Below are positions 15,510 through 24,333 of a stretch of 45,242 nt of DNA, piece after piece. The translations under genes and the position numbers were made by a program. The notes under the pieces were generated by a model. It ran no database searches, was not told where the DNA came from, and saw only the letters and a list, made by a program, of their open reading frames with translations. The number at the start of each line of letters is the position of its first letter. Within the stretch, counting starts at the first letter, position 1. The stretch covers positions 1 through 45,242 of the forward strand of contig JAUSEV010000047.1 in the NCBI GenBank assembly GCA_030649995.1, written 5' to 3'. Source of the DNA: Candidatus Uhrbacteria bacterium (GTDB taxonomy: Bacteria; Patescibacteriota; Patescibacteriia; 2-12-FULL-60-25).

Positions 15510-15538
15510 AGGGTAGAAGAGTTGTCGTTTTTCGTCAA
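15510..15538 (-). promoter_or_regulatory. glyA promoter (leaderless)
   Basis: On the minus strand TTGACG (15538-15533), a 17 bp spacer and TACCCT (15515-15510) lie six bases ahead of the ATG at 15503. It overlaps the divergent promoter for the gene at 15564. Confidence 0.6.
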
Positions 15539-15550
15539 AAGAGGTATAAA
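15522..15550 (+). promoter_or_regulatory. Promoter for the 15564-17481 unit
   Basis: TTGTCG (15522-15527), 17 bp spacer and TATAAA (15545-15550) predict transcription start near 15557, seven bases before the ATG at 15564. The -35 region overlaps that of glyA on the other strand. Confidence 0.55.
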
Positions 15551-15563
15551 AGAGGGGTAACTT

Positions 15564-16058
15564 ATGGACGTTTTTGCTGAAACTTTTAACGAAAGCACGA
15601 AATTTTACGAAAATACGAAACCAAGAATTCGCTTTCGTATTTTCGTATTTTTTCGCGTTTTCGTAATTCTTTTACCACCCATTGTGGTGTTTTTGTTACA
15701 CCTTTTGCGGATGATTTTTCTTCCTTTGCATTTTGAACTGGATCGCGTGGCGCATCTTTTTGGCGGTTTAACCATCGCTTGGGCCACGGCAAACTTTTAT
15801 CGTGAGGCTCAAGCTCGCTCTTGGATTCCGCGGTTCTCCATGATCGTTTGGTCTTTTGTGGTGGTGGCGACGGCGGAGCTCATAGGAACATTGTGGGAGT
15901 TTTTGGAATTTTATCTCTTGAATGATCTCGTCCCTCATTTTGGCATGATGTTGCCGGACACGATCGATGATTTGACGTTGGATCTGTTGGGAGCGATTCT
16001 TTTTGTCGCCGTCTTGGCTCCTCGAATGGAAAAATTTTTGAGACGACGAACATCATAA
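15564..16058 (+). CDS. DUF2238/YjdF-like integral membrane protein
   Basis: The 164-residue protein has four or five membrane helices. The motifs FELDRVAHLFGGLTIAWA, ELIGTLWEFLEF and DTIDDLTLDLLGAILF match the YjdF/DUF2238 group, whose function is unknown. The first 35 residues are unusual: the DNA at about 15595-15670 is built of ACGAAA/TTTCGT repeats that are inverted relative to each other (a TACGAAA cluster followed by a TTTCGTA cluster), so part of the N-terminus is encoded by an intergenic-type repeat. It is 7 bp upstream of murC. Confidence 0.7.
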   Translation: MDVFAETFNESTKFYENTKPRIRFRIFVFFRVFVILLPPIVVFLLHLLRMIFLPLHFELDRVAHLFGGLTIAWATANFYREAQARSWIPRFSMIVWSFVVVATAELIGTLWEFLEFYLLNDLVPHFGMMLPDTIDDLTLDLLGAILFVAVLAPRMEKFLRRRTS

Positions 16059-16065
16059 TAGGCCT

Positions 16066-17481
16066 ATGATGAAACCAATACAACACGCGCATCTCGTCGG
16101 CATCGGCGGTATCAATATGTCCGGCTTGGCAAAGTTGCTCGTGCGAGCGGGCATTCACGTGAGCGGTTCGGACACGACCGCTTCTTTGTTGACCAAAGAA
16201 TTGTTGCGCAAGGGGATCAAAGTACAGATCGGCCACAAGGCGGAACACCTTCCGCCGGAAACGGATTTGGTCATTTATTCTTCGGCTGTGCCGGAACAAA
16301 ATTTCGAGCGTGCCGAAGCGCGCCGTCGGAACATCGATCAAAAAAATAATTTTCAGTTTTTGGGCGAGTGGACGAGAGAGCATCGGACGCTCGTCGTATG
16401 CGGAACGCATGGCAAAAGCACAACGACCGCTCTTCTCGGTTTGATGCTCATACAAGCAGGCAAGGATCCGACGGTAGTGGTGGGAAGTCGCGTTCCATCA
16501 TTTCCCGAAGGGAATGTGCGTTTTGGTCAGAGCGACCTGTTTGTGATTGAGGGAGATGAATATGAAAAACATTTTTTGGAGTTTTATCCGAATGCCGTCA
16601 TTTTGAATAATATCGAACTTGATCACACGGATATTTTTTCGGATGTTGCCGCCATGAGTGAGACCTTCCGTCAATTTCTGCATCAGGTTAAAGACGGGGG
16701 GCTCGTCGTCGCCAATGCCGATGATCCTCGGGTGGGAACGTTGATCGGCGAGGAACGCTCGCGTCTGGAATCGCGTGGAGTGAAGATCAAAACCTTTGGT
16801 TTTGGTTCGCACGCGGACGTTCAGATTATCGATCATGTGATTCGTCCGGGAGAACAGACTTTTGCCTGGCGCGATGAGCTTGGTTTGGTGACGCGGCTGT
16901 CCTTGCCTATTCCCGGACGGATGAATGTGATGAATGCCGCCGGGGCCATGGCTCTCGCGACGAGTTTAGGGGTGACGTTGGATGTCATACGTCCGGTGCT
17001 TGCTTCGTTTCGCGGAATTTGGCGACGGTTTGAGAAAGTGGTGGAAGAGAGTGGCATCACGGTCATTTCCGATTATGCCCATCATCCAACGGCCGTGGCC
17101 GCGACGCTCGAAGCCGCGAAGCAATGGTATCCGGGACGTCGCATCGTTCTCTGTTTTCAACCGCATCATCGCAATCGCACGAAACAGTTGTTTGTTGATT
17201 TTATTTCCGCTTTCGATAAAGCGGACGCGGCGATCTTTGCGGAAGTTTATGATGTGACCGGCCGCGAACAAAAAGAGGATGAAGCGGTTTCTTCCCGAGA
17301 TTTGCTCGAGGCGGTCGTGCGTCATGATACGGATCGAGGGATCACGAGACCGCTCGAATACGCGGCAAATCCGGGCGATGCGCTTTCTGCTCTCCATCGG
17401 TTGCGTCAGTCCGGGGATGTAATCATCGTGATGGGAGCGGGTGATATTTTTGAGATTGCGACGGAAGTCATAAAAGGATGA
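16066..17481 (+). CDS. murC: UDP-N-acetylmuramate ligase, MurC (with Mpl-like features)
   Basis: The 471-residue Mur ligase begins with the UDP-binding motif HLVGIGGINMSGLAKLL and has the ATP loop GTHGKSTTT (113-121). The C-terminal domain has RRFEKVVEESGITVISDYAHHPTAV and VLCFQPHHRNRT, all as in MurC, which adds L-alanine to UDP-MurNAc. The central domain (GDEYEKHFLEFYP, AVILNNIELDHTDIFSD) is closer to the recycling ligase Mpl than to standard MurC (EADESD, VTNIEADHLD). With murB directly downstream and no other murC in view, biosynthetic MurC is the better call, but substrate specificity should be treated as open. Confidence 0.82.
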   Translation: MMKPIQHAHLVGIGGINMSGLAKLLVRAGIHVSGSDTTASLLTKELLRKGIKVQIGHKAEHLPPETDLVIYSSAVPEQNFERAEARRRNIDQKNNFQFLGEWTREHRTLVVCGTHGKSTTTALLGLMLIQAGKDPTVVVGSRVPSFPEGNVRFGQSDLFVIEGDEYEKHFLEFYPNAVILNNIELDHTDIFSDVAAMSETFRQFLHQVKDGGLVVANADDPRVGTLIGEERSRLESRGVKIKTFGFGSHADVQIIDHVIRPGEQTFAWRDELGLVTRLSLPIPGRMNVMNAAGAMALATSLGVTLDVIRPVLASFRGIWRRFEKVVEESGITVISDYAHHPTAVAATLEAAKQWYPGRRIVLCFQPHHRNRTKQLFVDFISAFDKADAAIFAEVYDVTGREQKEDEAVSSRDLLEAVVRHDTDRGITRPLEYAANPGDALSALHRLRQSGDVIIVMGAGDIFEIATEVIKG

Positions 17482-17534
17482 GATAAGAGATACGAGATAA
17501 GAGATACGAAATACGAGAACATAAGAACACGAGA
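17480..17534 (+). repeat. Heptamer-period repeat in murC-murB spacer
   Basis: The whole 55 bp spacer is a 7 bp-period array (AGATAAG, AGATACG, AGATAAG, AGATACG, AAATACG) that drifts into 8 bp-period AGAACA units up to the murB ATG at 17537. No ribosome-binding site is present. Confidence 0.75.
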
Positions 17535-17536
17535 AC

Positions 17537-18589
17537 ATGAAAACACTAGAACAGAAAATTGTAGAATACAAATCTCGCGTGCCATCTGTCATAGAGAATG
17601 AGCCGATGGCAAAGCACACGAGTTTTCGGATTGGCGGGCCAGCGCGGATGTATGTCGTCGCTGTCTCATCTGACGCGTTGATCGAAGCGGTTCGTGTGGC
17701 GCAAGATTTGGAAATTCCATTTTATGTTTTTGGTGGTGGATCAAACCTGCTGGTCGCGGATGAAGGGTTCGAAGGTGTGGTGATTCAAGCGGCAAATCGC
17801 GGGTTCGTGATCGAACATGATCGTGTGCAAGTGGAAAGTGGCATGATTACGGTACTGGCCGCGCGCAAAACGGTTGATGCCGGATTGACCGGATTTGAAT
17901 GGGCTGTGGGCGTGCCAGGGACCATCGGTGGCGCGTTATATGGCAATGCAGGTTGTTATGGTGGGGAAATGAAGGATAACGTGTCGTTTGTTGACGCGTA
18001 TCGTCTCAAAGATGGCGTGCGCATTCGTTTGTCGAACGCCGAGTGTCAGTACGGTTATCGCGATAGTCTGTTTAAGCGCGAGCCTCATGTCATTTTGGGT
18101 TGTGAGTTAAAGCTGATTCATTCTTCTGTCATTCCTGCGGAGGACTTCGGTGAGCGACATTCGGCTGAGCTCAGTCGAAGCCTCAGTCGAACCGCAGGAA
18201 TCCATCCGACAGCGCCTTTCGATCAAATTCTACGCGCGCGCAAAGAGAGTCAACCTTTGGATCAATCGAGCGCCGGTTGCGTATTCAAGAATTTTGATTT
18301 TACCGACGAAAGTCAACTCGATATTTTGCGACGGTACGTCAATCAAATTCCCGAGGCAATGCTGCGCGTCAAGCGTCTGTCCGCGGGTTGGCTCGTCGAA
18401 CAGGCGGGGATGAAGGGTCAAAGGATCGGCGATGTGCAGGTGAGTGACAAACACGGTAATTTTTTTCTGAACCGCGGGCACGCGCGAGCGCAAGACGTGA
18501 TCGCCTTGATTTCTCTTGTAAAAATGAACGTGCGTGATAAACTGGGAATTGAGTTGCAAGAAGAAGTGCAATATTTATCACTATCATAG
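17537..18589 (+). CDS. murB: UDP-N-acetylenolpyruvoylglucosamine reductase
   Basis: The 350-residue protein is MurB. HTSFRIGGPARMYVV and FYVFGGGSNLLVADEGF form the FAD-binding domain, GVPGTIGGALYGNAGCYGGEM the core, and YRDSLFK, SAGCVFKN and LSAGWLVEQAGMKG the substrate domain. It reduces UDP-GlcNAc-enolpyruvate to UDP-MurNAc with NADPH. Residues about 196-226 (VIPAEDFGERHSAELSRSLS and following) are encoded by an inserted inverted repeat (18126-18214) that is in frame and lies between the domain-2 strand ending ELKLIHS and the helix with FDQILRARKESQPLD, probably a surface loop. The enzyme is likely still functional. Confidence 0.93.
   Translation: MKTLEQKIVEYKSRVPSVIENEPMAKHTSFRIGGPARMYVVAVSSDALIEAVRVAQDLEIPFYVFGGGSNLLVADEGFEGVVIQAANRGFVIEHDRVQVESGMITVLAARKTVDAGLTGFEWAVGVPGTIGGALYGNAGCYGGEMKDNVSFVDAYRLKDGVRIRLSNAECQYGYRDSLFKREPHVILGCELKLIHSSVIPAEDFGERHSAELSRSLSRTAGIHPTAPFDQILRARKESQPLDQSSAGCVFKNFDFTDESQLDILRRYVNQIPEAMLRVKRLSAGWLVEQAGMKGQRIGDVQVSDKHGNFFLNRGHARAQDVIALISLVKMNVRDKLGIELQEEVQYLSLS
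18126..18214. repeat. Inverted-repeat element inserted in frame in murB
   Basis: The outer arms ATTCCTGCGG and CCGCAGGAAT pair, and an inner near-palindrome TTCGGCTGAGCTCAGTCGAA lies between them. Related TTCGGCTGAGCTC sequence lies at about 8262. The GTCATTC...GAAT(C) ends resemble the elements at 32400 and 42178. It adds about 30 codons to murB without disrupting the frame. Confidence 0.7.
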
Positions 18590-18605
18590 TGAGCTTGTCG
18601 AATCT

Positions 18606-19517
18606 ATGAAAATGCCCGGAGAAAAACCGCCGATACCAACGCCACCGGCAGAACAAGAGCCGGGAGAATGGCAAATTTATCGCCCACCATCTCCGCTGCA
18701 GGTCAAGATTAGAGAGATTCCTTGGGGAAGCATACCCGGTTCTCAAATCGTGGTCACTATTGATGGTTTGGCGGGATGGGAGGCATTTGGTGGTCGAAGA
18801 GATGTTTATTTTGAAGCGGTGAGGGAGATTCTTCGGGATCATAAAATGGAAGAAGGCGATTCCGGATATCGCTTGTGGAATAATCTTGGACGTGATGGCA
18901 CGGCGGATCTCGTGACGGGGACAAACTACGCAAAAACTCCGCTCTTAACCCAATGGTTAACTCCGGCTGCGATTGAGCAACGAGCGAATCAGTTGTCACA
19001 GCAGAAAAATCTGACGCCAGTAGATGCGCTTCCCTTAGAAACTCGCTTACGGTTTTCTACCGTGACTGAGAAAGCTCGGCTTTTGATGAATTTATATCAG
19101 TATGGAAAAACGCAAACTCGTCCAGAACCGCCAAAAGCCGCTTTAGCCTTTGCCACATCCTTAGAGAGTCCGACGGCGATGCGCATCATGTTTTCCGGTG
19201 CAAAGGATGATTTTGTGACGGCCGTAGAAGGCGCTTTGCGGGCGGCAGCAGCAGAGCAAAGATTGGGGATCGAAAAATTGTCCCCTGTGAGCGGCCAAGA
19301 ACCAAAAGATGATTTGACCTATGTCCCATTCGAATTTCGTCTTACAGAAGGAAAAGGGAAGAGGCGCGATGCCACACCGCTAGCTCAAAGGGTTGGCGCG
19401 CTCATGCCAGTTATTGAACAAAAAATTGTGGAGCAACTTTCCGAGCGTTATTTAAAAAGTAATAAAGCAAAAAACGAACTGCGCCTCAAATTACGCGAAC
19501 TCGGTTTTGATCTTTAA
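18606..19517 (+). CDS. Uncharacterised protein, Pro-rich N-terminus
   Basis: From ATG 18606 the protein has 303 residues and no signal peptide or membrane helix. The first 40 residues are Pro-rich (PPIPTPPAEQEPGEWQIYRP); the rest is a mix of charged helices and strands with no cysteine-based or nucleotide-binding motif I can name. The reading frame continues upstream into murB, but the first in-frame ATG after the murB stop is preferred, 16 bp downstream. Its place after murB suggests co-transcription but does not define a function. Confidence 0.65.
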   Translation: MKMPGEKPPIPTPPAEQEPGEWQIYRPPSPLQVKIREIPWGSIPGSQIVVTIDGLAGWEAFGGRRDVYFEAVREILRDHKMEEGDSGYRLWNNLGRDGTADLVTGTNYAKTPLLTQWLTPAAIEQRANQLSQQKNLTPVDALPLETRLRFSTVTEKARLLMNLYQYGKTQTRPEPPKAALAFATSLESPTAMRIMFSGAKDDFVTAVEGALRAAAAEQRLGIEKLSPVSGQEPKDDLTYVPFEFRLTEGKGKRRDATPLAQRVGALMPVIEQKIVEQLSERYLKSNKAKNELRLKLRELGFDL

Positions 19518-19543
19518 TCCTATTTCATTTTTCCTCATTCTCC

Positions 19544-19583
19544 ATTCTTAATTCTTAATTCTTAATTCCTTCTTCCTACTTCC
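19544..19583 (+). repeat. Heptamer repeat upstream of hpf
   Basis: ATTCTTA occurs three times in tandem (19544-19564), followed by 7 bp-period pyrimidine units (TTCCTTC, TTCCTAC, TTCCTCC) up to the ATG at 19589. The spacer has no Shine-Dalgarno sequence. The same heptamer occurs at 39624-39651. Confidence 0.75.
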
Positions 19584-19588
19584 TCCCT

Positions 19589-19921
19589 ATGACCCTCAAC
19601 ATCTCCCACCACGGCATCGAACTCACGCCGGCCATCAAACAATATGTTGAAGAAAAGATGGAGTCGCTGAAAAAGTATTTTGATTCCATTCGTCACATTG
19701 ATGTGGAGGTAGGCATATCCAATCATCATCACCGCAAGGGGAACATTTTTGAATGTAAAACCGTGGTACAGGTTGGTGGTGAAGTGATACGCATGGAAAA
19801 AGAGGCGGATGATCTCTATAAGGCCATTGATAAGGTTCGTGATCATTTGCGTGCCGAGTTGTCAGATTGGAAGAAGCGTCTAGAGGAGCGTTCGATGCAG
19901 AAAGGAAAGAGGGCTTTGTAA
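19589..19921 (+). CDS. hpf: Ribosome hibernation promoting factor, short form
   Basis: The 110-residue protein matches HPF/RaiA. It opens with LNISHHGIELTPAIKQYVEEKMESLKKYF, continues with a strand pattern (HIDVEVGISNHHHRKGNIFECKTVV), and ends with the helix ADDLYKAIDKVRDHLRAELSDWKKR. The basic C-terminus binds the 30S decoding site, inactivating or protecting ribosomes during slow growth. It lacks the long-form dimerisation domain, so it should behave as a short HPF. Confidence 0.9.
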   Translation: MTLNISHHGIELTPAIKQYVEEKMESLKKYFDSIRHIDVEVGISNHHHRKGNIFECKTVVQVGGEVIRMEKEADDLYKAIDKVRDHLRAELSDWKKRLEERSMQKGKRAL

Positions 19922-19999
19922 CATTTTGTTTAAGCGTTGGTATCATTCATCGTGATAGGACTTCGGTCCATCCATTTATTCTTCATTTTTTATTCTTTT

Positions 20000-20680
20000 A
20001 TGAAATTCTATCGTTATGTTGGAGTCGCGACGTTAGCAGGGGCGTTACTGGCCAGTCCGGTGTTTGCCGGAAAAGATAATGGCGTGGGTCAGGCTGCCAG
20101 GGCAGAAGGTCGTGCCATGGCAAAGGAGGTACGCAAGGATGTACGCGAAGTCGTAAAGGACGGTCGCGCGATGATCAAGCGCAACCACAGCCAACTTCAG
20201 CAGTGTAATAAGGTCGGCTGGGAAGCGTATGTAGCCGCAAAACAAGCGGCATTAAATGCCCGCAAGGCGGCGCATAAGTCGGCTCAAGATACATGGATGG
20301 CGGCGAAAGCAACATTTCGTACAGCGCATAATGCCGCGGCAACAGGCGCGTTTAACGCTTCTCGAAAGACGGCGAGGACCACGCTTGAATCGGCAAAACA
20401 AGCTTGCGTTGCAAAAACCGGTGATGAACTCACAGCTTGTCGCAAAGCGGCAAACGACGCTTTTGCAAGCACCATAAAGACCGCTCGTGAGACGCGTGAA
20501 AGTGCCATGAAAGCCGCTTTAACCGCTAAGACCAACGCGCAAAAAGCGTATTCCGCCGCTCAAAAATCACTCATGGACACTTATCTTGCCGCTATGAGGA
20601 CGGCATGGGAAAAGTATGCGGCATCTAAGACCGTTTGTCTGAACGCTGCCGCGGTCAGCGCCACGAGTACGGTAAAATAA
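20000..20680 (+). CDS. Secreted Ala/Lys-rich helical protein
   Basis: From ATG 20000 the 226-residue protein has a clear signal peptide (MKFYRYVGVATLAGALLA, cleavage after SPVFA). The rest is a low-complexity helix rich in Ala, Lys, Thr and Arg, with repeated AAKxxxxxARKxA units between residues 70 and 200. Four cysteines (in LQQCNKVGW, QACVAKTG, TACRKAAN and TVCLNAA) are regularly scattered and may form disulphides. The composition resembles exported, possibly wall- or DNA-associated helical proteins. I recognise no named family. The longer frame from 19937 would put charged residues before the signal and is rejected. A strong terminator follows at 20708. Confidence 0.7.
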   Translation: MKFYRYVGVATLAGALLASPVFAGKDNGVGQAARAEGRAMAKEVRKDVREVVKDGRAMIKRNHSQLQQCNKVGWEAYVAAKQAALNARKAAHKSAQDTWMAAKATFRTAHNAAATGAFNASRKTARTTLESAKQACVAKTGDELTACRKAANDAFASTIKTARETRESAMKAALTAKTNAQKAYSAAQKSLMDTYLAAMRTAWEKYAASKTVCLNAAAVSATSTVK

Positions 20681-20707
20681 TTCATAATTTCAGTCGAAAT
20701 TTCAGCC

Positions 20708-20741
20708 AAAAAACCCCGCCTCTTGCAAGAGGCGGGGTTTT
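20708..20741. terminator. Strong bidirectional intrinsic terminator
   Basis: A 32 bp perfect palindrome (20710-20741), with arms AAAACCCCGCCTCTTG and CAAGAGGCGGGGTTTT, carries A and T runs at either side. It separates the secreted protein gene from secA. Its sequence is unrelated to the CTATAG-centred palindromes. Confidence 0.92.
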
Positions 20742-20751
20742 GATAACGCTC

Positions 20752-20780
20752 TAGACTTTTTAAGTGGAATCAGCTATGAT
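20752..20780 (+). promoter_or_regulatory. secA promoter (leaderless)
   Basis: TAGACT (20752-20757), exactly 17 bp and TATGAT (20775-20780) predict a start at or next to the ATG at 20789, giving a leaderless mRNA. Confidence 0.6.
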
Positions 20781-20788
20781 TTTTGATC

Positions 20789-23515
20789 ATGAACCCTTCT
20801 TTTCTGAACAAATTCTTCGGTGATCCGAATGCCAAGGAAATTACAAAAATCAAACCGTTGATTGATAAGATCAATGCGTTTGAACCAGCGATACAAGGCT
20901 TGTCGGATGAAGCGTTAAAAGGAAAAACCATCGAGTTTCGTTCGCGCCTGACACAAAGCTCGGCCTTGGATGATCTTCTGCCCGAGGCTTTTGCCGTTGC
21001 TCGCGAAGCGGCACGGCGTGTGATTGCGCAACGTCATTATGATGTGCAATTGGTGGGAGGCATAGCCATGCATCGCGGGATGATCGCGGAAATGAGAACA
21101 GGGGAAGGAAAAACGCTGGCCGCAACAGCTCCCGTCTATCTGAACGCGCTCACAGGCAAAGGTGCGCATGTGATAACGGTCAACGATTATTTGGCACGCC
21201 GCGATACCGTGTGGATGGGACAGATTTATCATGCCCTCGGACTCACCGTTGGCTGTATCCAGCACGCGAGCAGCTTTGTGTATGATCCAAATTTTAAGGC
21301 GGAATCCGCGCATGATCCCTCACGCGACGCGACAGGGGCGTTTCGTGTGGACATGGATTATTTGCGACCGGTCTCGCGACGCGAGGCGTACGAAGCAGAC
21401 ATCACTTATGGCACCAACAACGAATTCGGTTTTGATTATCTGCGCGACAACATGGCGATCCGCGCCGAAGATATGGTGCAGCGCGATCTGCATTACGTAT
21501 TGATTGACGAAGTGGATTCCATTTTGGTTGATGAGGCGCGCACGCCGCTCATTATTTCCGCTCCCTCGGAAGAGGCCGGAGATTTGTATCTTCGTTTTGC
21601 CGAGATGGTTCCGCGTTTGACGGAAAAAGATGACTATCAAGTGGACGAAAAATTGCGCGCCGCCACGCTCACGGAATCCGGAATAGCGAAAATGGAAAAA
21701 TGGTTGAATGTGGACAATCTGTACGTTCAAGGAGGGATGAAGCTTGTCCATCACCTTGAGCAGGCGTTGCGCGCTCATACGTTGTACAAAAGAGATCGCG
21801 ATTACGTCGTAAAGGACAACGAGGTGATTATCGTGGATGAATTTACCGGTCGTTTGATGGTTGGTCGTCGGTATTCCGAAGGGTTGCATCAAGCGATTGA
21901 GGCAAAAGAACGCGTGACGATCCAACGTGAATCCATCACCCTTGCCACCATCACTTTTCAAAATTATTTTCGTTTGTACGAGAAACTGGCAGGCATGACC
22001 GGTACGGCCGCAACCGAGGCGGAAGAATTTTCCAAGATATATAAATTGGAAGTCTTAAGCATTCCCACGCATCGTTCCAACCAACGAGCCGATCTTTCTG
22101 ATCGAGTGTATAAAAATGAAATCGGAAAATTTCGCGCCGTGGTGCGAGAGATCAAAGAACGTCACGATCGAGGTCAGCCGATTTTGGTGGGCACGGTCAG
22201 CATTGAGAAAAATCAATTATTGAGTGAATTGCTTACGAGCGAAGGTATTCCGCATCACGTATTGAATGCCAAGAATCACGAGCGAGAAGCGGAAATTATC
22301 GCGCAAGCCGGACGCAAAGGGGCTGTCACGGTGGCGACGAACATGGCCGGTCGAGGTGTGGATATTGTGCTAGGAGGGAATCCATCTGATCCAAAAGAGG
22401 CGGAAGAGGTGTGCCAAGCGGGCGGGCTGTTTGTCCTCGGCACGGAACGTCACGAGTCGCGGCGCATCGATAACCAACTGCGCGGTCGTTCCGGTCGTCA
22501 AGGAGATCCGGGAGCCACGCAATTTTATGTGTCCATGGAGGATGATCTCATGCGCATCTTCGGTTCCGATCGCATGAAGAAGATGATGGATCGTTTGGGA
22601 CTGCCGGAAGATCAGCCGATTGAAAACAGCCTCCTTTCCAAATCCATTGAGGCGGCGCAGAAAAAAGTGGAAGGCCACAACTTCGACATCCGCAAACATT
22701 TGCTTGAATACGACGATGTGCTGAACAAGCATCGCATGACCATTTATCGCAAACGGCGCGAGGTTTTACAATTAGCGCAAGAACCGAGTCTGGACGGGGA
22801 ACGGCCGCTCAAACAAAAAGTTTTGGAGATGGTGGAAGGAGAAGTCGAACGCATGATTTCGGTTCATACAAGCGACGAAGATCCTGCCGCGTGGGAGGTC
22901 GAAAAAATTGAACAGGCAATCACCGCGATTCTTCCCGGTTCGATTGATGCGAGAGGACGTTTGACGATCGAACAAAAAGAATTGGAGGGAAAAGAGGATT
23001 TAGCTAAGCGGCGCACAGATCTTATTCAATCGGTGATGGCTGCGGTCGTGGAGGCGTATGGCAAAGTCGAAGAGGGGTTGGGGGATGCCGCGCTTATGAG
23101 CGAGATGGAAAAAGTTGTGCTCTTGCGTTCGATGGATGAATTGTGGATTGAACATTTGGAATCCATCGAGCATCTTCGTCGCGGTATCGGGTTACAAGGG
23201 TACGGCCAGCGCGATCCGTTGGTGGAATATAAGAAAGAGGCGTATCGCCTGTTTCATCAATTACTCGCGACGGTTCAGGAACGGGTAACGCATACGATTT
23301 TTAAAGTACACATTGCGCGCGAAACCGTAGAACAGGAAACGCGAAGGTTGCCGAGTTTTGGTCGCCCCATGCAATTTTCCGCACCGGTAAAAGAGATGGG
23401 GGAGGCACAGCTTACAGGTGGCAGCTTACAGGTGGCAGCTCCTTCAAAAAAAGTCGGACGAAACGAGCCGTGTCCGTGCGGAAGCGGGAAAAAATATAAA
23501 AAGTGTCATGGATAA
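20789..23515 (+). CDS. secA: Protein translocase ATPase SecA
   Basis: The 908-residue protein shows all SecA landmarks. Walker A is in MRTGEGKTL (GEGKT at 105-109), with [36 protein letters not shown], the cross-linking domain and a second NBF with [13 protein letters not shown] and [20 protein letters not shown]. The helical scaffold has [33 protein letters not shown], and the C-terminal zinc tail is [14 protein letters not shown]. It drives preproteins through SecYEG with ATP. The start at 20789 is supported by the promoter. The linker before the zinc tail contains a 14 bp repeat (23408-23440) encoding [11 protein letters not shown], an in-frame 7 bp-period repeat in a non-essential region. 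Confidence 0.97.
23408..23440 (+). repeat. In-frame heptamer-period repeat in secA linker
   Basis: CAGCTTA and CAGGTGG alternate twice and are followed by CAGCT, a 7 bp-period array within the coding region. It encodes part of the flexible linker ahead of the zinc-binding tail. A related AGCTTAC array lies in truB at 42016. Confidence 0.75.
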
Positions 23516-23523
23516 AATGTTTG

Positions 23524-23946
23524 ATGTCTATGGCTCATGCTCTCGGGATCGCGGTTTGGGGGATCGTCCTCGACCAACATCAAAAAGTGCTTTTGTGTCA
23601 TAGGACGGATCAGGATTTGTGGAATTTGCCCGGCGGGGGTTTGGAAGCCGGGGAGACGCCGTGGGAGGGATGCATCCGCGAAGTCAAAGAAGAAACGGGT
23701 TTTGATGTGGTGATTGAAAAAGTGACGGGTTTGTATTTTAAACCGGAGACGGATGAAATGGGGATGGCGTTTCGCTGTCAGATCACAGGCGGAGCGATGC
23801 GGTTGAATGACGAGGCAGATCAAATAAAATATTTTGCGTTTAAAGATTTTCCCGAGAATACAAATAAGAGGCAGGTGGAGAGAATTAAGGATGCTCTTCG
23901 CGAACCACAAACGGTTCATCTGAAAATACAAACCAAAACAAACTAA
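23524..23946 (+). CDS. Nudix hydrolase
   Basis: From ATG 23524 (nine bases after the secA stop) the protein has 140 residues. The Nudix box is complete in GGGLEAGETPWEGCIREVKE followed by ETGFDV. The N-terminal strand GIAVWGIVLDQHQKVLLCHR and the WNLPGGGLE entry are standard. Starts at 23503 and 23530 are also possible; the former overlaps secA. The substrate is unknown. It lies in the secA transcription direction and may be read through from it. Confidence 0.85.
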   Translation: MSMAHALGIAVWGIVLDQHQKVLLCHRTDQDLWNLPGGGLEAGETPWEGCIREVKEETGFDVVIEKVTGLYFKPETDEMGMAFRCQITGGAMRLNDEADQIKYFAFKDFPENTNKRQVERIKDALREPQTVHLKIQTKTN

Positions 23947-23950
23947 TTTC

Positions 23951-23982
23951 TCATTCGCTCGAATGGTACCATAAGAAAAATG
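23951..23982 (+). repeat. 32 bp direct repeat, copy 1
   Basis: This copy matches 24491-24522 at 30 of 32 positions, exactly 540 bp apart. The core is TTCGCTCGAAT-R-GTACCATAAG followed by five or more A. The two copies bracket the two small zinc-protein genes. Confidence 0.8.
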
Positions 23983-24033
23983 GTTTAAAAAATTTATCAG
24001 AGGATCATTATCATAGAATGCACATAGGAGAAT

Positions 24034-24321
24034 ATGAAAGATAAGAAATTGGTAAAGAAGAAAATTTCAAGTTCGAATTTAGCGCGCAGGTGCGCAGTCT
24101 GTGGAAAGAAGATGCATATCATTTTGTACGATGATCGAACCTATCGAGGAGGGCACTTCTTCGGGAAGATTCCCTTGCATAGAAAAAAGGAAATACAAAA
24201 AGCTATGCAATCAGGCACGCGAAGAGTAAAGTTTGGAAAATTGGTGATGAATGTTCTAAAGGTGGATCCAAAAGTTTATGCTTACGCGGAATATTGGGAA
24301 TGCGAAAAGTGCTATTCGTAA
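24034..24321 (+). CDS. Small zinc-ribbon protein
   Basis: The 95-residue basic protein has two CxxC pairs, one near the N-terminus (RRCAVCGKKM) and one at the C-terminus (EYWECEKCYS), which could bind one zinc. The middle (YRGGHFFGKIPLHRKKEIQKA) is lysine- and aromatic-rich. This architecture suggests a nucleic-acid or ribosome-associated zinc protein, but no family is certain. It has one of the few Shine-Dalgarno-like sites here (AGGAG, 5 nt before ATG) and a TAGAAT -10-like box at 24014-24019. It sits between two 32 bp direct repeats with the 42-residue gene that follows. Confidence 0.7.
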   Translation: MKDKKLVKKKISSSNLARRCAVCGKKMHIILYDDRTYRGGHFFGKIPLHRKKEIQKAMQSGTRRVKFGKLVMNVLKVDPKVYAYAEYWECEKCYS

Positions 24322-24333
24322 TCACTAAAAATT

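Noticed and set aside
18534-18605. Longer N-terminus for the unknown protein after murB
   Set aside because: The additional residues overlap the murB coding end in another frame and have no start signal; the ATG at 18606 is more economical.
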